The notes beneath the pieces are model-generated. The model ran no database searches, had not been told where the DNA came from, and saw only the letters and a list, made by a program, of their open reading frames with translations. Positions 9,456-18,475 of a DNA stretch of 64,000 nucleotides are shown one piece after another; position 1 is the stretch's first letter; each line of letters opens with the position of its first letter. This DNA comes from Trichlorobacter ammonificans (GTDB lineage Bacteria > Desulfobacterota > Desulfuromonadia > Geobacterales > Pseudopelobacteraceae): contig NZ_OW150024.1 in the NCBI RefSeq assembly GCF_933509905.1, positions 1,476,001 through 1,540,000 on the forward strand, read 5' to 3'. A program made the translations under genes and the position numbers.

Positions 9456-10661
9456 ATGGGAGTATGTACGATAGAAGAGGCGATTGACGATATTCGCCAA
9501 GGCAAGATGATCATCCTGGTTGATGACGAAGACCGGGAGAATGAGGGCGACCTGACCATGGCCGCCGAGATGGTGACGCCGGAAGCAATCAACTTTATGG
9601 CCAAGTATGGGCGTGGACTGATCTGCTTGACGCTGACACCGGAAAAGTGCGATGCGCTGGGCCTGAAACCTATGGTACGGGATAACACATCTCCCTTTGA
9701 AACCGCTTTTACGGTTTCGATCGAAGCGCGACACGGTGTGACCACCGGTATTTCGGCAGCAGACCGTTCCCACACGATTGCGACCGCTGTTGCCCCTGCG
9801 GCATCGGCTGCCGACCTGGTAAGTCCCGGCCATATTTTTCCCCTGCGGGCCAAGGCTGGCGGGGTTCTGGTCCGAACAGGCCAGACCGAAGGTTCCGTCG
9901 ACCTTGCACGGCTGGCCGGATTGACCCCTGCCGGCGTGATTTGCGAAATTATGAACGATGACGGTACCATGGCCCGTATGCCGGAACTGCGTGTCTTTGC
10001 CAAAGAACACGGCTTGAAAATCTGCACCATTGCCGACTTGGTGGCATACCGCCTGAAGCATGAGCGACTGGTGCGGGTGGTGGCCGATGCCAAGCTGCCG
10101 TCACGCTACGGTGGTGACTGGCGGGTGGTGGCCTTTGAGAACGAGTTGGATAAGCTGGACCATGTTGCTCTGGTCAAGGGTGATATGACCGGCGATACCC
10201 CTTTGCTGGTACGGGTCCACTCCGAGTGCCTGACCGGCGATGTGATGGGCTCTCTGCGCTGTGACTGCGGTGAGCAGTTGCACAAGGCTATGGAAGCCAT
10301 TGATGCCGAGGGGCGCGGGGTCATCCTCTACATGCGCCAGGAGGGAAGAGGGATCGGCCTGATCAACAAACTTAAGGCTTACGAGCTGCAGGATCAGGGG
10401 TTTGATACGGTTGAGGCCAACCGCGAGCTGGGCTTCAAGGAGGATATGCGCGATTACGGTATTGGTGCCCAGATGCTGCTGGCACTCGGCATTCGCAAGA
10501 TCAGGATATTGACCAACAACCCCCGCAAGCTGGTCGGGTTGCAAGGATACGGAATTGAAATTGTGGACCGGGTTCCCATTGAAGCCAATCCCACCTGCTC
10601 CAACCGTGGGTACCTGCGTACGAAGCGGGATAAACTGGGGCATCTGCTGGAAAAGGTCTGA
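9456..10661 (+). CDS. ribAB: Bifunctional DHBP synthase / GTP cyclohydrolase II
   Basis: This 401-residue fusion supplies both riboflavin precursors. The N-terminal half is 3,4-dihydroxy-2-butanone 4-phosphate synthase, with [11 protein letters not shown] and the [12 protein letters not shown] segment. The C-terminal half is GTP cyclohydrolase II, with zinc cysteines in [18 protein letters not shown] and the motif RQEGRGIGL. The ATG at 9456 is preferred over an in-frame TTG at 9420 because AAGGAG lies 10 bases upstream of it. The gene ends in a TGATG overlap with queH. In the usual order ribH would come next; here it is replaced by queH. Confidence 0.96.
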   Translation: MGVCTIEEAIDDIRQGKMIILVDDEDRENEGDLTMAAEMVTPEAINFMAKYGRGLICLTLTPEKCDALGLKPMVRDNTSPFETAFTVSIEARHGVTTGISAADRSHTIATAVAPAASAADLVSPGHIFPLRAKAGGVLVRTGQTEGSVDLARLAGLTPAGVICEIMNDDGTMARMPELRVFAKEHGLKICTIADLVAYRLKHERLVRVVADAKLPSRYGGDWRVVAFENELDKLDHVALVKGDMTGDTPLLVRVHSECLTGDVMGSLRCDCGEQLHKAMEAIDAEGRGVILYMRQEGRGIGLINKLKAYELQDQGFDTVEANRELGFKEDMRDYGIGAQMLLALGIRKIRILTNNPRKLVGLQGYGIEIVDRVPIEANPTCSNRGYLRTKRDKLGHLLEKV

Positions 10662-11203
10662 TGAAGGTTCTGTTGCATATCTGCTGTGGCCCCTGTGCCC
10701 TATTCCCGTTATCCGTGCTTCGCAAACAAGGAGTGCAGGTTACGGGCTGGTTCTTCAACCATAACATTCACCCTTATCAGGAGTATGCCAAGCGCCGGGA
10801 CGCCGCCAGGCAGATGGCTGACCAGGCAAACCTTGAGCTGATTGTCGTGGATGAATACCGCCTTGAAGAGTTTCTGGCCAACGTGGCCGCTGATCCGGAA
10901 AACCGCTGCGGCTACTGTTACGCCTCCCGCCTGGATGCGGTTGCGTCAGCGGCCCGTTCAGAAGGTTTTGACGCCTTTACCTCATCGCTGTTTTACAGCC
11001 GCTACCAGAACCATGCTTTGATGCGCACTACGGCTGAGGAGGCAGCTGTCCGACACGGCGTTGCCTTTGCGTACCACGACTTCAGGCCCGGTTGGCAGGA
11101 GGGAATCCGTTGCTCCAAAGAGCTGGGGTTGTATCGGCAGCAGTACTGCGGCTGCATTTACAGTGAAAAGGAACGGTACCTCCCCAGAGAGGGGCGGCAA
11201 TGA
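10661..11203 (+). CDS. queH: Epoxyqueuosine reductase QueH
   Basis: This 180-residue protein belongs to the QueH (former DUF208) family, which reduces epoxyqueuosine to queuosine in tRNA and is a non-homologous substitute for QueG. The metal-binding cysteines are visible: C8-C9 in HICCGPC, C83 and C86 in RCGYCY, and C163 and C165 in QQYCGC. The start codon overlaps the ribAB stop by one base, so translation is probably coupled. No other queuosine gene is nearby, so placement in the riboflavin operon looks incidental or reflects shared expression. The assignment rests on the characteristic cysteine pattern and length. Confidence 0.93.
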   Translation: MKVLLHICCGPCALFPLSVLRKQGVQVTGWFFNHNIHPYQEYAKRRDAARQMADQANLELIVVDEYRLEEFLANVAADPENRCGYCYASRLDAVASAARSEGFDAFTSSLFYSRYQNHALMRTTAEEAAVRHGVAFAYHDFRPGWQEGIRCSKELGLYRQQYCGCIYSEKERYLPREGRQ

Positions 11204-11412
11204 GTGGGGTAGGGAAGTCACTGATTATTCTGGGGGTGTTGCTGGTGGCCGCGGGTGTGGTGCTCAGTCTGGCGCCGCGTGTTCCCTGGTTGGGTAAGCT
11301 GCCGGGTGATATCCTGATAAAGCGGGAAAATGTAACTGTATACCTGCCCATTGCCACCAGTCTGCTGCTATCGCTGGTTCTTTCGCTGCTTTTTTGGTTT
11401 TTTCGCAAATAG
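11200..11412 (+). CDS. Small DUF2905-type membrane protein
   Basis: This 70-residue protein has two hydrophobic segments, about residues 6-27 and 46-67. They are separated by the polar motif LPGDILIKRENVTVYLPI that is typical of DUF2905 proteins. The family is a small inner-membrane protein of unknown function. It overlaps the queH stop by ATGA and ends about 30 bp before a terminator hairpin, making it the last gene of the operon that starts at the dCMP deaminase. No function can be assigned. Confidence 0.85.
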   Translation: MSGVGKSLIILGVLLVAAGVVLSLAPRVPWLGKLPGDILIKRENVTVYLPIATSLLLSLVLSLLFWFFRK

Positions 11413-11444
11413 CGCAACGGTTGCTCCTGGTAGCCGTACCGAAT

Positions 11445-11480
11445 AAAAAAGCCCGCAATCGCTTTGATTGCGGGCTTTTA
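11445..11480. terminator. Bidirectional intrinsic terminator
   Basis: A perfect 10-bp stem GCCCGCAATC/GATTGCGGGC (11451-11460 with 11466-11475) has a 5-base loop. It is flanked by an A-run on the left and a T-run on the right, so it can stop the plus-strand riboflavin operon and the minus-strand ferredoxin transcript. Confidence 0.9.
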
Positions 11481-11501
11481 GTTCTGTTGGACGGCGTTCT
11501 A

Positions 11502-11669
11502 TCAGGCGTGGATGGCGTTGACGGGGCAGGTGTCAACACATGCGCCGCAGTCGATACAGGTATCGGCGTCGATTACCCGCTTTGAACCTTGCTCGCTGAT
11601 GGCGTTCACCGGACAGGAGTCCTCACAGGCAGCACAGTTTGTGCAATCGTCGGTAATGGTATGAGCCAC
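11502..11669 (-). CDS. Two-cluster [4Fe-4S] ferredoxin
   Basis: This 55-residue protein is a clostridial-type 2[4Fe-4S] ferredoxin and a cytosolic low-potential electron carrier. Both CxxCxxCxxxCP motifs are present: C9, C12, C15, C19 and C38, C41, C44, C48. The start is GTG at 11667-11669, supported by a strong AGGAGGTGATATC ribosome site. No ATG in the right place exists. It lies between a terminator that it shares with the riboflavin operon and the divergent acetate kinase gene. A specific partner such as pyruvate:ferredoxin oxidoreductase is plausible from the family but is not encoded here. Confidence 0.93.
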   Translation of the reverse strand: MAHTITDDCTNCAACEDSCPVNAISEQGSKRVIDADTCIDCGACVDTCPVNAIHA

Positions 11670-11912
11670 GATATCACCTCCTTTGTAAATTAACTTCTCA
11701 TAAAGAAGTACTATTTTTTAGCATAGCCCCATCTGGATGTCCAGAAAAAGTCATGCGTGAAATTGCCGCCTCAGTTGACAAAAAAGTTGAATTTCTGTCA
11801 GGTCACATGATATATCAAATGCGGTTTTATTTTGGTCTTGTTTATTTAAGTCTCGCTGACGTCTTTTTAGTTTTACTGATGATTTGAACTATCTATATGT
11901 GGAGGAACACAC

Positions 11913-13178
11913 ATGATCATTATGGCCCTGAATTGCGGCAGCTCATCGGTCAAATACCAGCTTTTCGACTGGGAAAAAAAGGAGGTGGTTGCCAAGGGAA
12001 TGGTTGAACGGGTAATCGTGGGCGACTCCTATATTGTTCACGAAGTTCCCGGTCGTGAATCCTACCGACTGGAGCAGGACTGCTCGGATCACCGGGCGGC
12101 AATCGACTTGGTTATCAGGGTTGTTACGGATTCGGTCCACGGTGCGCTAAAAAGTGTTTCGGAAATTTCAGCCGTCGGTCACCGGGTCGTGCACGGTGGT
12201 GAGAAATTCACGTGTTCGGTACAGATTGATGATGAAGTTCTTAATGCCGTTAAGGAAGTGCAGCACCTGGCGCCGTTACATAACCCCCCCAACATCGACG
12301 GTATTGAGGCAGCCCGCCTGCTGATGCCCACGATTCCGCATGTAGCCATTTTTGATACGGCATTTCACCAGACCATGCCGGAACACGCCTATATGTATGC
12401 GGTGCCCTACGAGTGGTACGAACAACACGGTGTCCGCCGGTATGGTTTCCATGGCACTTCACACCTCTACGTTTCCAAGCGGGCTGCCATGCTGCTGGGC
12501 AAACCGGCCAGTCAGTGCAACATTGTGACTATGCACATAGGAAACGGCGTTTCTCACTGCGCCATCAAAAATGGTATTTCCGTGGATACCACCATGGGAT
12601 TGACCCCTCTGGAGGGGGCGGTCATGGGAACCCGTTGCGGCGATATCGATCCTGCCATCCCGGCCTTCATGATGCAAAAGGACAACCTGTCGGCAAAGGA
12701 AATCGATAGTGTTCTGAACAAGAAGAGCGGGATTCTGGGAATAACCGGCAAATACACCGATCGCCGCGACGTTATCGAGCATGCCGAAAATGGTGACCAT
12801 CGCTGTCAGCTGGCCCTGGAAATTGAAGCTTATCGACTGCGTAAATATATAGGTGCCTACATGGCTGCCATCGGCAGGCTTGACGCCGTTGTCTTTACTG
12901 CCGGTGTGGGCGAAATGGGGGCTCTGATCCGTGAGAAGGCGATTGAGAATCTTGAGCATATCGGTATTGTGCTTGATCGTGAGCGCAACCGCGGTGCCAT
13001 GACCCGCAAGCGGGAGTCACTGATCACCAGCGATGATTCCCCGGTAAAGGTGTTCGTCATCCCCACCGACGAGGAACTGGTTTTTACCGAAGATGTGGTT
13101 GCAATTTTGAACGGTACCTACACCGATCACATGAATTTTGAATACTCCTTCGCCAAGCCCGATTTTGCAAGAACATAA
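11913..13178 (+). CDS. ackA: Acetate kinase
   Basis: This 421-residue cytosolic enzyme interconverts acetyl phosphate plus ADP and acetate plus ATP. The N-terminal phosphate-binding signature MALNCGSSSVKYQLF is intact, as are GHRVVHGGEKF, FHGTSHLYVS and the C-terminal FTAGVGE region. A GGAGG ribosome site precedes the ATG. It stands alone between terminators, with no pta next to it. The 243 bp upstream region separates it from the divergent ferredoxin and must carry its promoter, but I could not pick a convincing -10/-35 pair. In Geobacter-like bacteria the enzyme links acetate activation to energy metabolism. Confidence 0.97.
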   Translation: MIIMALNCGSSSVKYQLFDWEKKEVVAKGMVERVIVGDSYIVHEVPGRESYRLEQDCSDHRAAIDLVIRVVTDSVHGALKSVSEISAVGHRVVHGGEKFTCSVQIDDEVLNAVKEVQHLAPLHNPPNIDGIEAARLLMPTIPHVAIFDTAFHQTMPEHAYMYAVPYEWYEQHGVRRYGFHGTSHLYVSKRAAMLLGKPASQCNIVTMHIGNGVSHCAIKNGISVDTTMGLTPLEGAVMGTRCGDIDPAIPAFMMQKDNLSAKEIDSVLNKKSGILGITGKYTDRRDVIEHAENGDHRCQLALEIEAYRLRKYIGAYMAAIGRLDAVVFTAGVGEMGALIREKAIENLEHIGIVLDRERNRGAMTRKRESLITSDDSPVKVFVIPTDEELVFTEDVVAILNGTYTDHMNFEYSFAKPDFART

Positions 13179-13191
13179 GAAACCTCTGGTA

Positions 13192-13236
13192 CAAAACAAA
13201 AAGGAACGCTCCCGCACAGGAGTGTTCCTTTTTGTT
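13192..13236. terminator. Intrinsic terminator after ackA
   Basis: A long hairpin pairs AAAAAGGAACGCTCC with GGAGTGTTCCTTTTT around a short CGCACA-type loop, followed by a T-rich tail. It terminates ackA and, because the base of the stem is A/T-rich on both sides, probably also the TPR gene arriving from the other strand. Confidence 0.88.
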
Positions 13237-13268
13237 TTTCAGGACAAGCAGTACGCGAATGAAGAAAA

Positions 13269-14081
13269 CTATGACGGCTTCTTTGTGTTCGTGCCACGGT
13301 CACTACCCGTGAGTTCCTCCTGTAATCCCTCGACAACGGCTTTGACCTCCGCCAGCATTTCCACTGCCTGGGGTGACGTTTCATGCCTGAGGTAAAGCCG
13401 ATAGTATCTGAGAGCGTCTTCCATCCGCTCAAGATCCATGGCGATACCTCCGAGGGTGAGGTACGCCATGCTGAATCCGGGGTCAAGCTCTACGGCCTTT
13501 AGGCAGTGCTCTTCTGCCAGCTCAAACTCCTCAAGATCGTAATACAGGTCACCGAGGTTATGCCAGGCAGCAGGGTCTTCGGCGTCAAGCTCAAGGCATC
13601 TGGTGAACATATCCAGTGCTTTCTGGTGCTCATTCATACCAAACAGCAGATTCCCCAAGGCGTTGAGAGCGAAGCTGTTGTTCGGCTCGATGGACAGGGC
13701 TTTCTCAAAGGCAGCCGCAGCCTCGGCACACTGATCAAGCGCCTGGTGTATCAAGCCAATGCTGACCAAGGCATCGGCGTCGCCCGGATCAAGAACCAGC
13801 ACCCGTTCATAGCAGGCGGCGGCTTCCTGATACCTGCCAGCCTCAAGCAACAAATCCCCCAGTGTTGTTTGGGCATCGACATCTTCAGGGGATTGGGTGA
13901 GTCCGGAACGATAGGAGTTGATAGCCTCGTCAAGGCGTTGCAGGTCTGCAAGGGCGTCACCGCGGTAAAACCATGCCAGGGCGTTGTCAGAAGTTTGCTG
14001 AACTATTTTTTCAAAAAATGCCAAAGCCTTTTCAGGTTGTCCTGACTCCAGCAATTCGACTCCGTGTGTCAGTTCAGTCAT
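13269..14081 (-). CDS. Tetratricopeptide repeat protein
   Basis: This 270-residue protein is almost entirely TPR repeats, about seven of them from the N-terminus (for example PEKALAFFEKIVQQTSDNALAWF and the ALNALGNLLFGMNEHQKAL unit). TPRs form a superhelix for protein-protein contacts. There is no signal peptide, so it is probably cytoplasmic. The ATG at 14081 is chosen over 14099 because AAAGGA lies six bases upstream. The gene is divergent from ptsP and convergent with ackA. The partner is unknown. Confidence 0.88.
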   Translation of the reverse strand: MTELTHGVELLESGQPEKALAFFEKIVQQTSDNALAWFYRGDALADLQRLDEAINSYRSGLTQSPEDVDAQTTLGDLLLEAGRYQEAAACYERVLVLDPGDADALVSIGLIHQALDQCAEAAAAFEKALSIEPNNSFALNALGNLLFGMNEHQKALDMFTRCLELDAEDPAAWHNLGDLYYDLEEFELAEEHCLKAVELDPGFSMAYLTLGGIAMDLERMEDALRYYRLYLRHETSPQAVEMLAEVKAVVEGLQEELTGSDRGTNTKKPS

Positions 14082-14153
14082 AAAATGTCCTTTCAGCATC
14101 TGTGTATCACAGCAGCCCCGGAACTGTCATCCAACAAAACGAACTTGAGTGTA

Positions 14154-14181
14154 TTGCAAATGTCAAGCTTTGTTTTATACT
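14154..14181 (+). promoter_or_regulatory. Candidate sigma-70 promoter for ptsP
   Basis: TTGCAA (14154-14159) and TATACT (14176-14181) are separated by 16 bases and lie about 30 bp before the ptsP start codon. This is the best -35/-10 pair in the gap. It is a prediction by eye only. Confidence 0.45.
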
Positions 14182-14212
14182 GCAAAACAAATTTGCGAGT
14201 CACGGGGTAGCC

Positions 14213-16576
14213 ATGCAGCAGTATTACGAGCAACAACACTCAATTGGCCTCAGAACCCTCGAAGATATCAGCAGTATCATTCTACACTCCCACGATCTTC
14301 AGGAGACGTTGAGCAACATTGTCACCATTGTTGCCAAACGAATGCGAACCGATGTCTGTTCTATCTACCTTCTTGAGGAGGATGGGGAGACACTTATACT
14401 GAAGGCTACCAAGGGACTTTCCCAGACAGCGGTCGGCAGGGTGTCGATGAAGACATCGGAGGGGCTCACCGGCCTAGTCGTGGAGAATCGCGACGTGGTG
14501 ATGACCGACAATGCCCCTACCCATCCTCGTTACAAATACTTCAAGGCATCAAAGGAAGAGCGCTACCTTTCTTTCTTGGGACTGCCTCTTTTTGAGCGAA
14601 AAACTCCCATAGGCGTGATTGTGGTTCAGACTGTCGAGGCGCGGCGATTCAGTGATGATGAAATCAGCGTCCTGCGGACCATCACTTTTCAGATCAGCAG
14701 TATTGTCATGAATGCCAAGTTGCTCGACTCCGTGCAGACCAAAGAACAGGAGCGGGCCTACTACGAGCAGGAATTGGCAAGACTGCGTACGGGGCGTATA
14801 ACCGGCAGTGACAGCGTCAATGAAGAGGGGAGGGTGGGTGCTGCTGCTTCGACTTCCCTTGGGGGGACAGCGGCTTCTCCTGGGTTTTGTCGGGGCAAGG
14901 TCTACATTCTTGATCGCTTCAGTCATAAGGTCATCAAGGCCGCCAAGGTAGGCAGCAAGGCCGAGGAGCTGCACAAGTTACAGCTTGCATTGGAAAAGGT
15001 TGTTATTCAAACTATTTATATGGAAAAACGGGTTAGCGAGCTTCTTTCTGAAAGTGACGCCTCAATTTTTCATACCCACCTCATGATTCTTGAAGATCGT
15101 GGATTTACTTCAAAAATCAACGACCTGATAGAGCAGGGAGCTGGTGCCTCTTGGGCCGTTCATGAAGTAGTACAGGGGTATATCGAAGCATTTGCCGCAA
15201 TGGAAGATCCGTATTTGCGGGAGCGCTCTGCCGATATGGAGGATATCGGCCGCCGAATCATCGATGCCCTGGAGGGTAATGATGCCGCCACAATCACCTT
15301 AAAGGAAAAACGTGTAATCATTGCCGAGGATATTTTCCCTTCCGATATGGCAACACTTGAACATGATAAGGTTCTTGGCATTGTAACCGAGAAAGGCAAT
15401 AGCTACTCCCATGCTGCCATCATGGCAAAATCGCTTGGTATTCCTGCAGTTGTCGGGGTTCGGGGGCTACTTGACGCCGCAAACGTGAAAGATCAGGTGA
15501 TTGTTGACGGTACCGTAGGGCAGGTCTATCTGAATCCGGAGCTAAGAGTTTGCAGTGAATATCAGCGCCTTGAAAAGGATTACGCTTCCAAGATGAAAGA
15601 GCTGGAGCACCTGCGGGATTTGCCGGCAGTTACCACTGACGGGACCAGAATATCACTACGGGCCAATATCGGGCTGGTATCAGACATCAAGATTGCGACA
15701 GCAAACGGTGCTGAAGGTGTGGGGCTATACCGTACCGAATTTCCCTACATGGCACGTACCTCTTTCCCCAACCGTCACGAACAGGCCCAATTGTATCAAA
15801 AAATCCTTGAAGGTTTTCCCGATCAACCGGTCAATATCCGTACGCTTGATATCGGCGGCGACAAGGGGTTGCCGTACTTCGAGCACCCCCATGAAGACAA
15901 TCCTTTTCTAGGATGGAGGTCCATCAGATTCTCCTTGGACGAACAGCACATATTCCGGGAACAGCTAGCGGGAATTCTGCTGGCAGCACCGGCTGGTTGT
16001 GCGACAATCATGTTTCCGCTGATCTCCTGCCCCGATGAAATACGTCGGATTAAGTCCATCATGCATGCTGTGGTTGCTGAGCTTCAGGCGGACGGCCTTA
16101 CCGTATGCGGTGACCTTCCTCTGGGTATCATGGTGGAACTACCGGCAGCGGTCCAGATTATCGATCTGCTTGCCCCGGAGGTGGATTATCTGAGTATCGG
16201 CACAAATGATCTTATTCAGTATACATTGGCTGCAGACCGTAATAACCCTAAGGTAAAAGAATATTATGATCCTTACCACCCGGCAGTGCTGCATTCAATA
16301 AAGCGTGTGGCTGACGAAGGCAGGCGTTTGGGCAGAAGGGTATCAATTTGCGGAGAAATGGCTGCTGATCCGTTGAACACGCTACTTCTGATTGGTATGG
16401 GAATACGGGAGTTTAGTCTTTCCGCACCGGGTATTCCGCTGGTAAAAAAGGCCATCCGTCAGCACTCTCTTCGCCAGTGTCAGGCGTTTGCCCGGAAAGT
16501 GTTGTCCTATAACAGCGTTGGTGCAATCAAGGCCTATATTCAAAAGAAAAGAGAGCTGTTTGAGCGCATGCGGTGA
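14213..16576 (+). CDS. ptsP: GAF-containing PEP phosphotransferase PtsP (enzyme I Ntr)
   Basis: This 787-residue protein combines an N-terminal GAF domain (about residues 12-170, with TDVCSIYLLEEDGETL) with a complete enzyme I of the phosphotransferase system. The phosphohistidine swivel domain has H400 in GNSYSHAAIMAKS. The PEP-binding barrel includes LYRTEFPYM, TLDIGGDKGLPY, GTNDLIQYTLAADR and the catalytic cysteine in SICGEMAAD. It transfers phosphate from PEP to an NPr-type protein in a regulatory, non-transporting relay linked to nitrogen and carbon status. The ATG at 14213 is preferred because upstream codons lack homology and extend into the promoter. Downstream comes ihfA after 130 bp. 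No hpr or EIIA gene is visible here. Confidence 0.93.
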   Translation: MQQYYEQQHSIGLRTLEDISSIILHSHDLQETLSNIVTIVAKRMRTDVCSIYLLEEDGETLILKATKGLSQTAVGRVSMKTSEGLTGLVVENRDVVMTDNAPTHPRYKYFKASKEERYLSFLGLPLFERKTPIGVIVVQTVEARRFSDDEISVLRTITFQISSIVMNAKLLDSVQTKEQERAYYEQELARLRTGRITGSDSVNEEGRVGAAASTSLGGTAASPGFCRGKVYILDRFSHKVIKAAKVGSKAEELHKLQLALEKVVIQTIYMEKRVSELLSESDASIFHTHLMILEDRGFTSKINDLIEQGAGASWAVHEVVQGYIEAFAAMEDPYLRERSADMEDIGRRIIDALEGNDAATITLKEKRVIIAEDIFPSDMATLEHDKVLGIVTEKGNSYSHAAIMAKSLGIPAVVGVRGLLDAANVKDQVIVDGTVGQVYLNPELRVCSEYQRLEKDYASKMKELEHLRDLPAVTTDGTRISLRANIGLVSDIKIATANGAEGVGLYRTEFPYMARTSFPNRHEQAQLYQKILEGFPDQPVNIRTLDIGGDKGLPYFEHPHEDNPFLGWRSIRFSLDEQHIFREQLAGILLAAPAGCATIMFPLISCPDEIRRIKSIMHAVVAELQADGLTVCGDLPLGIMVELPAAVQIIDLLAPEVDYLSIGTNDLIQYTLAADRNNPKVKEYYDPYHPAVLHSIKRVADEGRRLGRRVSICGEMAADPLNTLLLIGMGIREFSLSAPGIPLVKKAIRQHSLRQCQAFARKVLSYNSVGAIKAYIQKKRELFERMR

Positions 16577-16706
16577 GCTGCAAGTGCTGCATGGCCTCTT
16601 CAGCCTCATTAAAAAAGTGTTGCGGGCATTGGGGCCCTGTGCTATAAGACCTATCTCTTAAGCAGGTGGAAGGCCACGTAATTTGTCAGGTCAGTGTGGG
16701 GAATTT

Positions 16707-16988
16707 ATGACGAAAGCTGATATTGTGGAGCGGGTTCATCAAAGGATTGGACTCTCCAAAAAAGAGTCTGCCGAAATGGTGGAAATGGTCTTCGGTATTA
16801 TAAAAAATACGCTGGAGTCTGGTGACAAGATCAAGATTGCTGGCTTTGGCAATTTTGTCGTCAAACAGAAGGCTGATCGTCGTGGACGCAATCCCCAGAC
16901 GGGTGAGGCAATAACCATTAATGCCCGCCGCATCCTGACATTTAAGCCTAGTCAGGTTTTGAAAAGCGCAATCAACAACGAAGCTTAA
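16707..16988 (+). CDS. ihfA: Integration host factor alpha subunit
   Basis: This 93-residue DNA-bending protein of the HU/IHF family pairs with IHF beta. It has the family start MTKADIVERVHQRIGLSKKES. The DNA-intercalating arm reads GRNPQTGEAITINARRILTFKPS, where the proline of RNPQTG is the kinking residue. The ATG at 16707 is the canonical start, and an upstream TTG in frame is not needed. It is followed 23 bp later by a MerR-type gene in the same direction, the usual pairing in bacteria of this kind. Confidence 0.93.
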   Translation: MTKADIVERVHQRIGLSKKESAEMVEMVFGIIKNTLESGDKIKIAGFGNFVVKQKADRRGRNPQTGEAITINARRILTFKPSQVLKSAINNEA

Positions 16989-17011
16989 ATTTTTACCATC
17001 AGGATAGGTCC

Positions 17012-17368
17012 ATGCATCCTGATCTAAGTAATAAAGTCTATTACAAAATTGGAGAAGTTGCCCGTATTGCCGACTTAAAAACTTCGGTAATAAGATATTG
17101 GGAAACAGAATTTTCCTTCCTGCAGCCAGAAAAGAGTTCATCTGGGCAGCGCCTGTATACCAAGCACGAAATTGAGCTGCTTTTGCAGGTTAGACAACTA
17201 CTGTATGAAGAGAAGTACACAATTGAAGGGGTCAGAAAGAAGCTTGCATCCCCTCAAAAGACACCCGCAGCAGTTTTGAAGCCGAAAGCTGAAGATAGTT
17301 CTAATAAATTAAGTAAGATTGTTGAAGAAATCAGGCAGGATCTTCTTGCTATTAAAGCAATGCTATAG
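17012..17368 (+). CDS. MerR-family transcriptional regulator
   Basis: This 118-residue protein has an N-terminal MerR winged helix (YYKIGEVARIADLKTSVIRYWETEF followed by GQRLYTKHEIELLLQVRQLL). It ends in a short coiled-coil tail of about 45 residues. It has no metal-binding cysteines or effector domain, so the signal it senses, if any, is unknown. It sits directly downstream of ihfA, probably co-transcribed, and just before tRNA-Pro. Genes of this type are regularly found beside ihfA, but their targets are not established to my knowledge. Confidence 0.9.
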   Translation: MHPDLSNKVYYKIGEVARIADLKTSVIRYWETEFSFLQPEKSSSGQRLYTKHEIELLLQVRQLLYEEKYTIEGVRKKLASPQKTPAAVLKPKAEDSSNKLSKIVEEIRQDLLAIKAML

Positions 17369-17373
17369 TTTTA

Positions 17374-17450
17374 CGGTGCGTAGCGCAGCCTGGTAGCGCA
17401 CTAGACTGGGGGTCTAGTGGTCGCTGGTTCGAATCCAGTCGCACCGACCA
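17374..17450 (+). tRNA. tRNA-Pro (anticodon GGG)
   Basis: The 77-nt cloverleaf is complete. Acceptor arm CGGTGCG pairs with CGCACCG, the D arm has GCGC/GCGC, and the anticodon stem CTAGA/TCTAG encloses the loop CTGGGGG with anticodon GGG at 17408-17410. The T arm is CTGGTTCGAATCCAG, and the CCA end is encoded. It lies immediately before a terminator and the repeat array. tRNA 3' ends are common integration sites, but I found no second copy of this 3' end within the window. Confidence 0.96.
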
Positions 17451-17454
17451 AAAA

Positions 17455-17490
17455 AACAGGGGGTTAGCCATATAGGCTGACCCCCTGTTT
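17455..17490 (+). terminator. Terminator after tRNA-Pro
   Basis: A 15-bp stem (AACAGGGGGTTAGCC with GGCTGACCCCCTGTT, one G-U pair) around a five-base loop follows the CCA end by four bases. A short T-run follows it. Confidence 0.88.
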
Positions 17491-17528
17491 GCGTTTGGGG
17501 TTATTTATTTCTGGATTTTTGTAATATG

Positions 17529-17834
17529 TGCCCCCGTGTTACTGGACGGGGGCTGATGAAGCTGTGACGACGCCTGACGGCGAACGGCTGTTGAGGTGCT
17601 GCCGGAGGGGTGTGGTTGCTATGAGGTGCGAATAGCCATGCCGAAGCAACGGACCATGACGGCGCGGCAGCTTGGTACTGATCTGCACCAGCGGTTGTCA
17701 AAGTCAAAGGCGCAACGGTCGCGTTGCTCCCTCTGTGCCGGGGGACGATCGTCCCGGCACACTGCCTTATGCCGGACCTTCCGGCGGCTGTTTGCCGCTC
17801 GGATTGTCCGACAAAAATCGGACATAAGCTATAT
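17529..17834. repeat. R element copy 1, hairpin-rich non-coding repeat
   Basis: This 306-bp element carries several inverted repeats. They are CCCCCGT/ACGGGGG at its start, GCAACG/CGTTGC (17712-17717 with 17722-17727), the 12-bp palindrome GGACGATCGTCC (17743-17754) inside a larger GCCGGG/CCGGC stem, and TGTCCGA/TCGGACA (17805-17811 with 17818-17824). It appears identical to R2. Short open frames on both strands are conserved only because the DNA is conserved; they resemble no protein I know. It lies 3' of the first operon. The roughly 480 bp from the tRNA to the operon stop hold this element and nothing else that I recognise. Confidence 0.85.
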
Positions 17835-17935
17835 ACCAGTCGAGTATTCCTTGTCATAACGCACACTTGCCCCAGGTCGGCCGTTACCGTGTCAAGCCGA
17901 CATCATAGACACTTTGGCGGACAGAAGTCCACCGA

Positions 17936-18475
17936 TCAGCAGGGGGCGTTCTCCTCCTTTGGCGTGGATTTCCTCCGGAACGTCCGCAAACGTCCGGCCG
18001 AGCGTACTACCTCTGCAACAGTGTTGTAGCAGGCCCAGGGGTGGCCCCGGTCCTTCAGCTTCCGATTCGTCAGCTTGATCGCGTCATTGGTTGACGCCCC
18101 TTGCTTTACCAGTTCGTCAAAGGTTTCAACGATAAGCCGCTGATTGTCCGAGTGGAATTTCTCCCGCTTGGCGATCTCGTTCAGGTCATGGACCTTGATC
18201 CGGGCAGAGACAGACCGGCGCTTATGCTCGATGAACCGGAACAGCTCCGCCTGACTCGTCAGCATGGCGGCAAAGCCCCGTACCATTGCCTCCGGCATGG
18301 CGACCGAGAAGACCGCGATACCGTCACGGATGCTGGTCACCTGGAAGTCAATCAGGCAATCCGGGTGCAACGGGTTGAACACCCCTGCCAAGTCTTGCAG
18401 CAACACCCCGTATTCGACAGGGGAGGGGCTGAACCTGGACAGGGAGGCAGTCGGGCTGTGGCAGGCTCCCGTCAT
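17936..18475 (-). CDS. Unrecognised 179-residue array protein, copy 1
   Basis: I do not recognise this protein. It has no signal peptide or membrane segment. The first half includes a mixed alpha/beta part (CLIDFQVTSIRDGIAVFSV). The second half is helical and strongly basic, with EIAKREKFHSDNQRLIVETF and ASTNDAIKLTNRKLKDRG resembling helices that could bind nucleic acid, and it ends in a basic RTFRRKSTPKEE tail. It is the third gene of the array operon, starting in an ATGA overlap with the ribbon-helix-helix gene. The second copy at 19633-20172 differs by about five residues while the DNA differs at roughly forty positions by my count, which suggests selection on the protein. Confidence 0.75.
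   Translation of the reverse strand: MTGACHSPTASLSRFSPSPVEYGVLLQDLAGVFNPLHPDCLIDFQVTSIRDGIAVFSVAMPEAMVRGFAAMLTSQAELFRFIEHKRRSVSARIKVHDLNEIAKREKFHSDNQRLIVETFDELVKQGASTNDAIKLTNRKLKDRGHPWACYNTVAEVVRSAGRLRTFRRKSTPKEENAPC

Noticed and set aside
17619-17825. Short open frames inside the R elements on both strands
   Set aside because: They recur only because the DNA repeats, lack ribosome sites and resemble no protein; the inverted repeats explain the conservation better.
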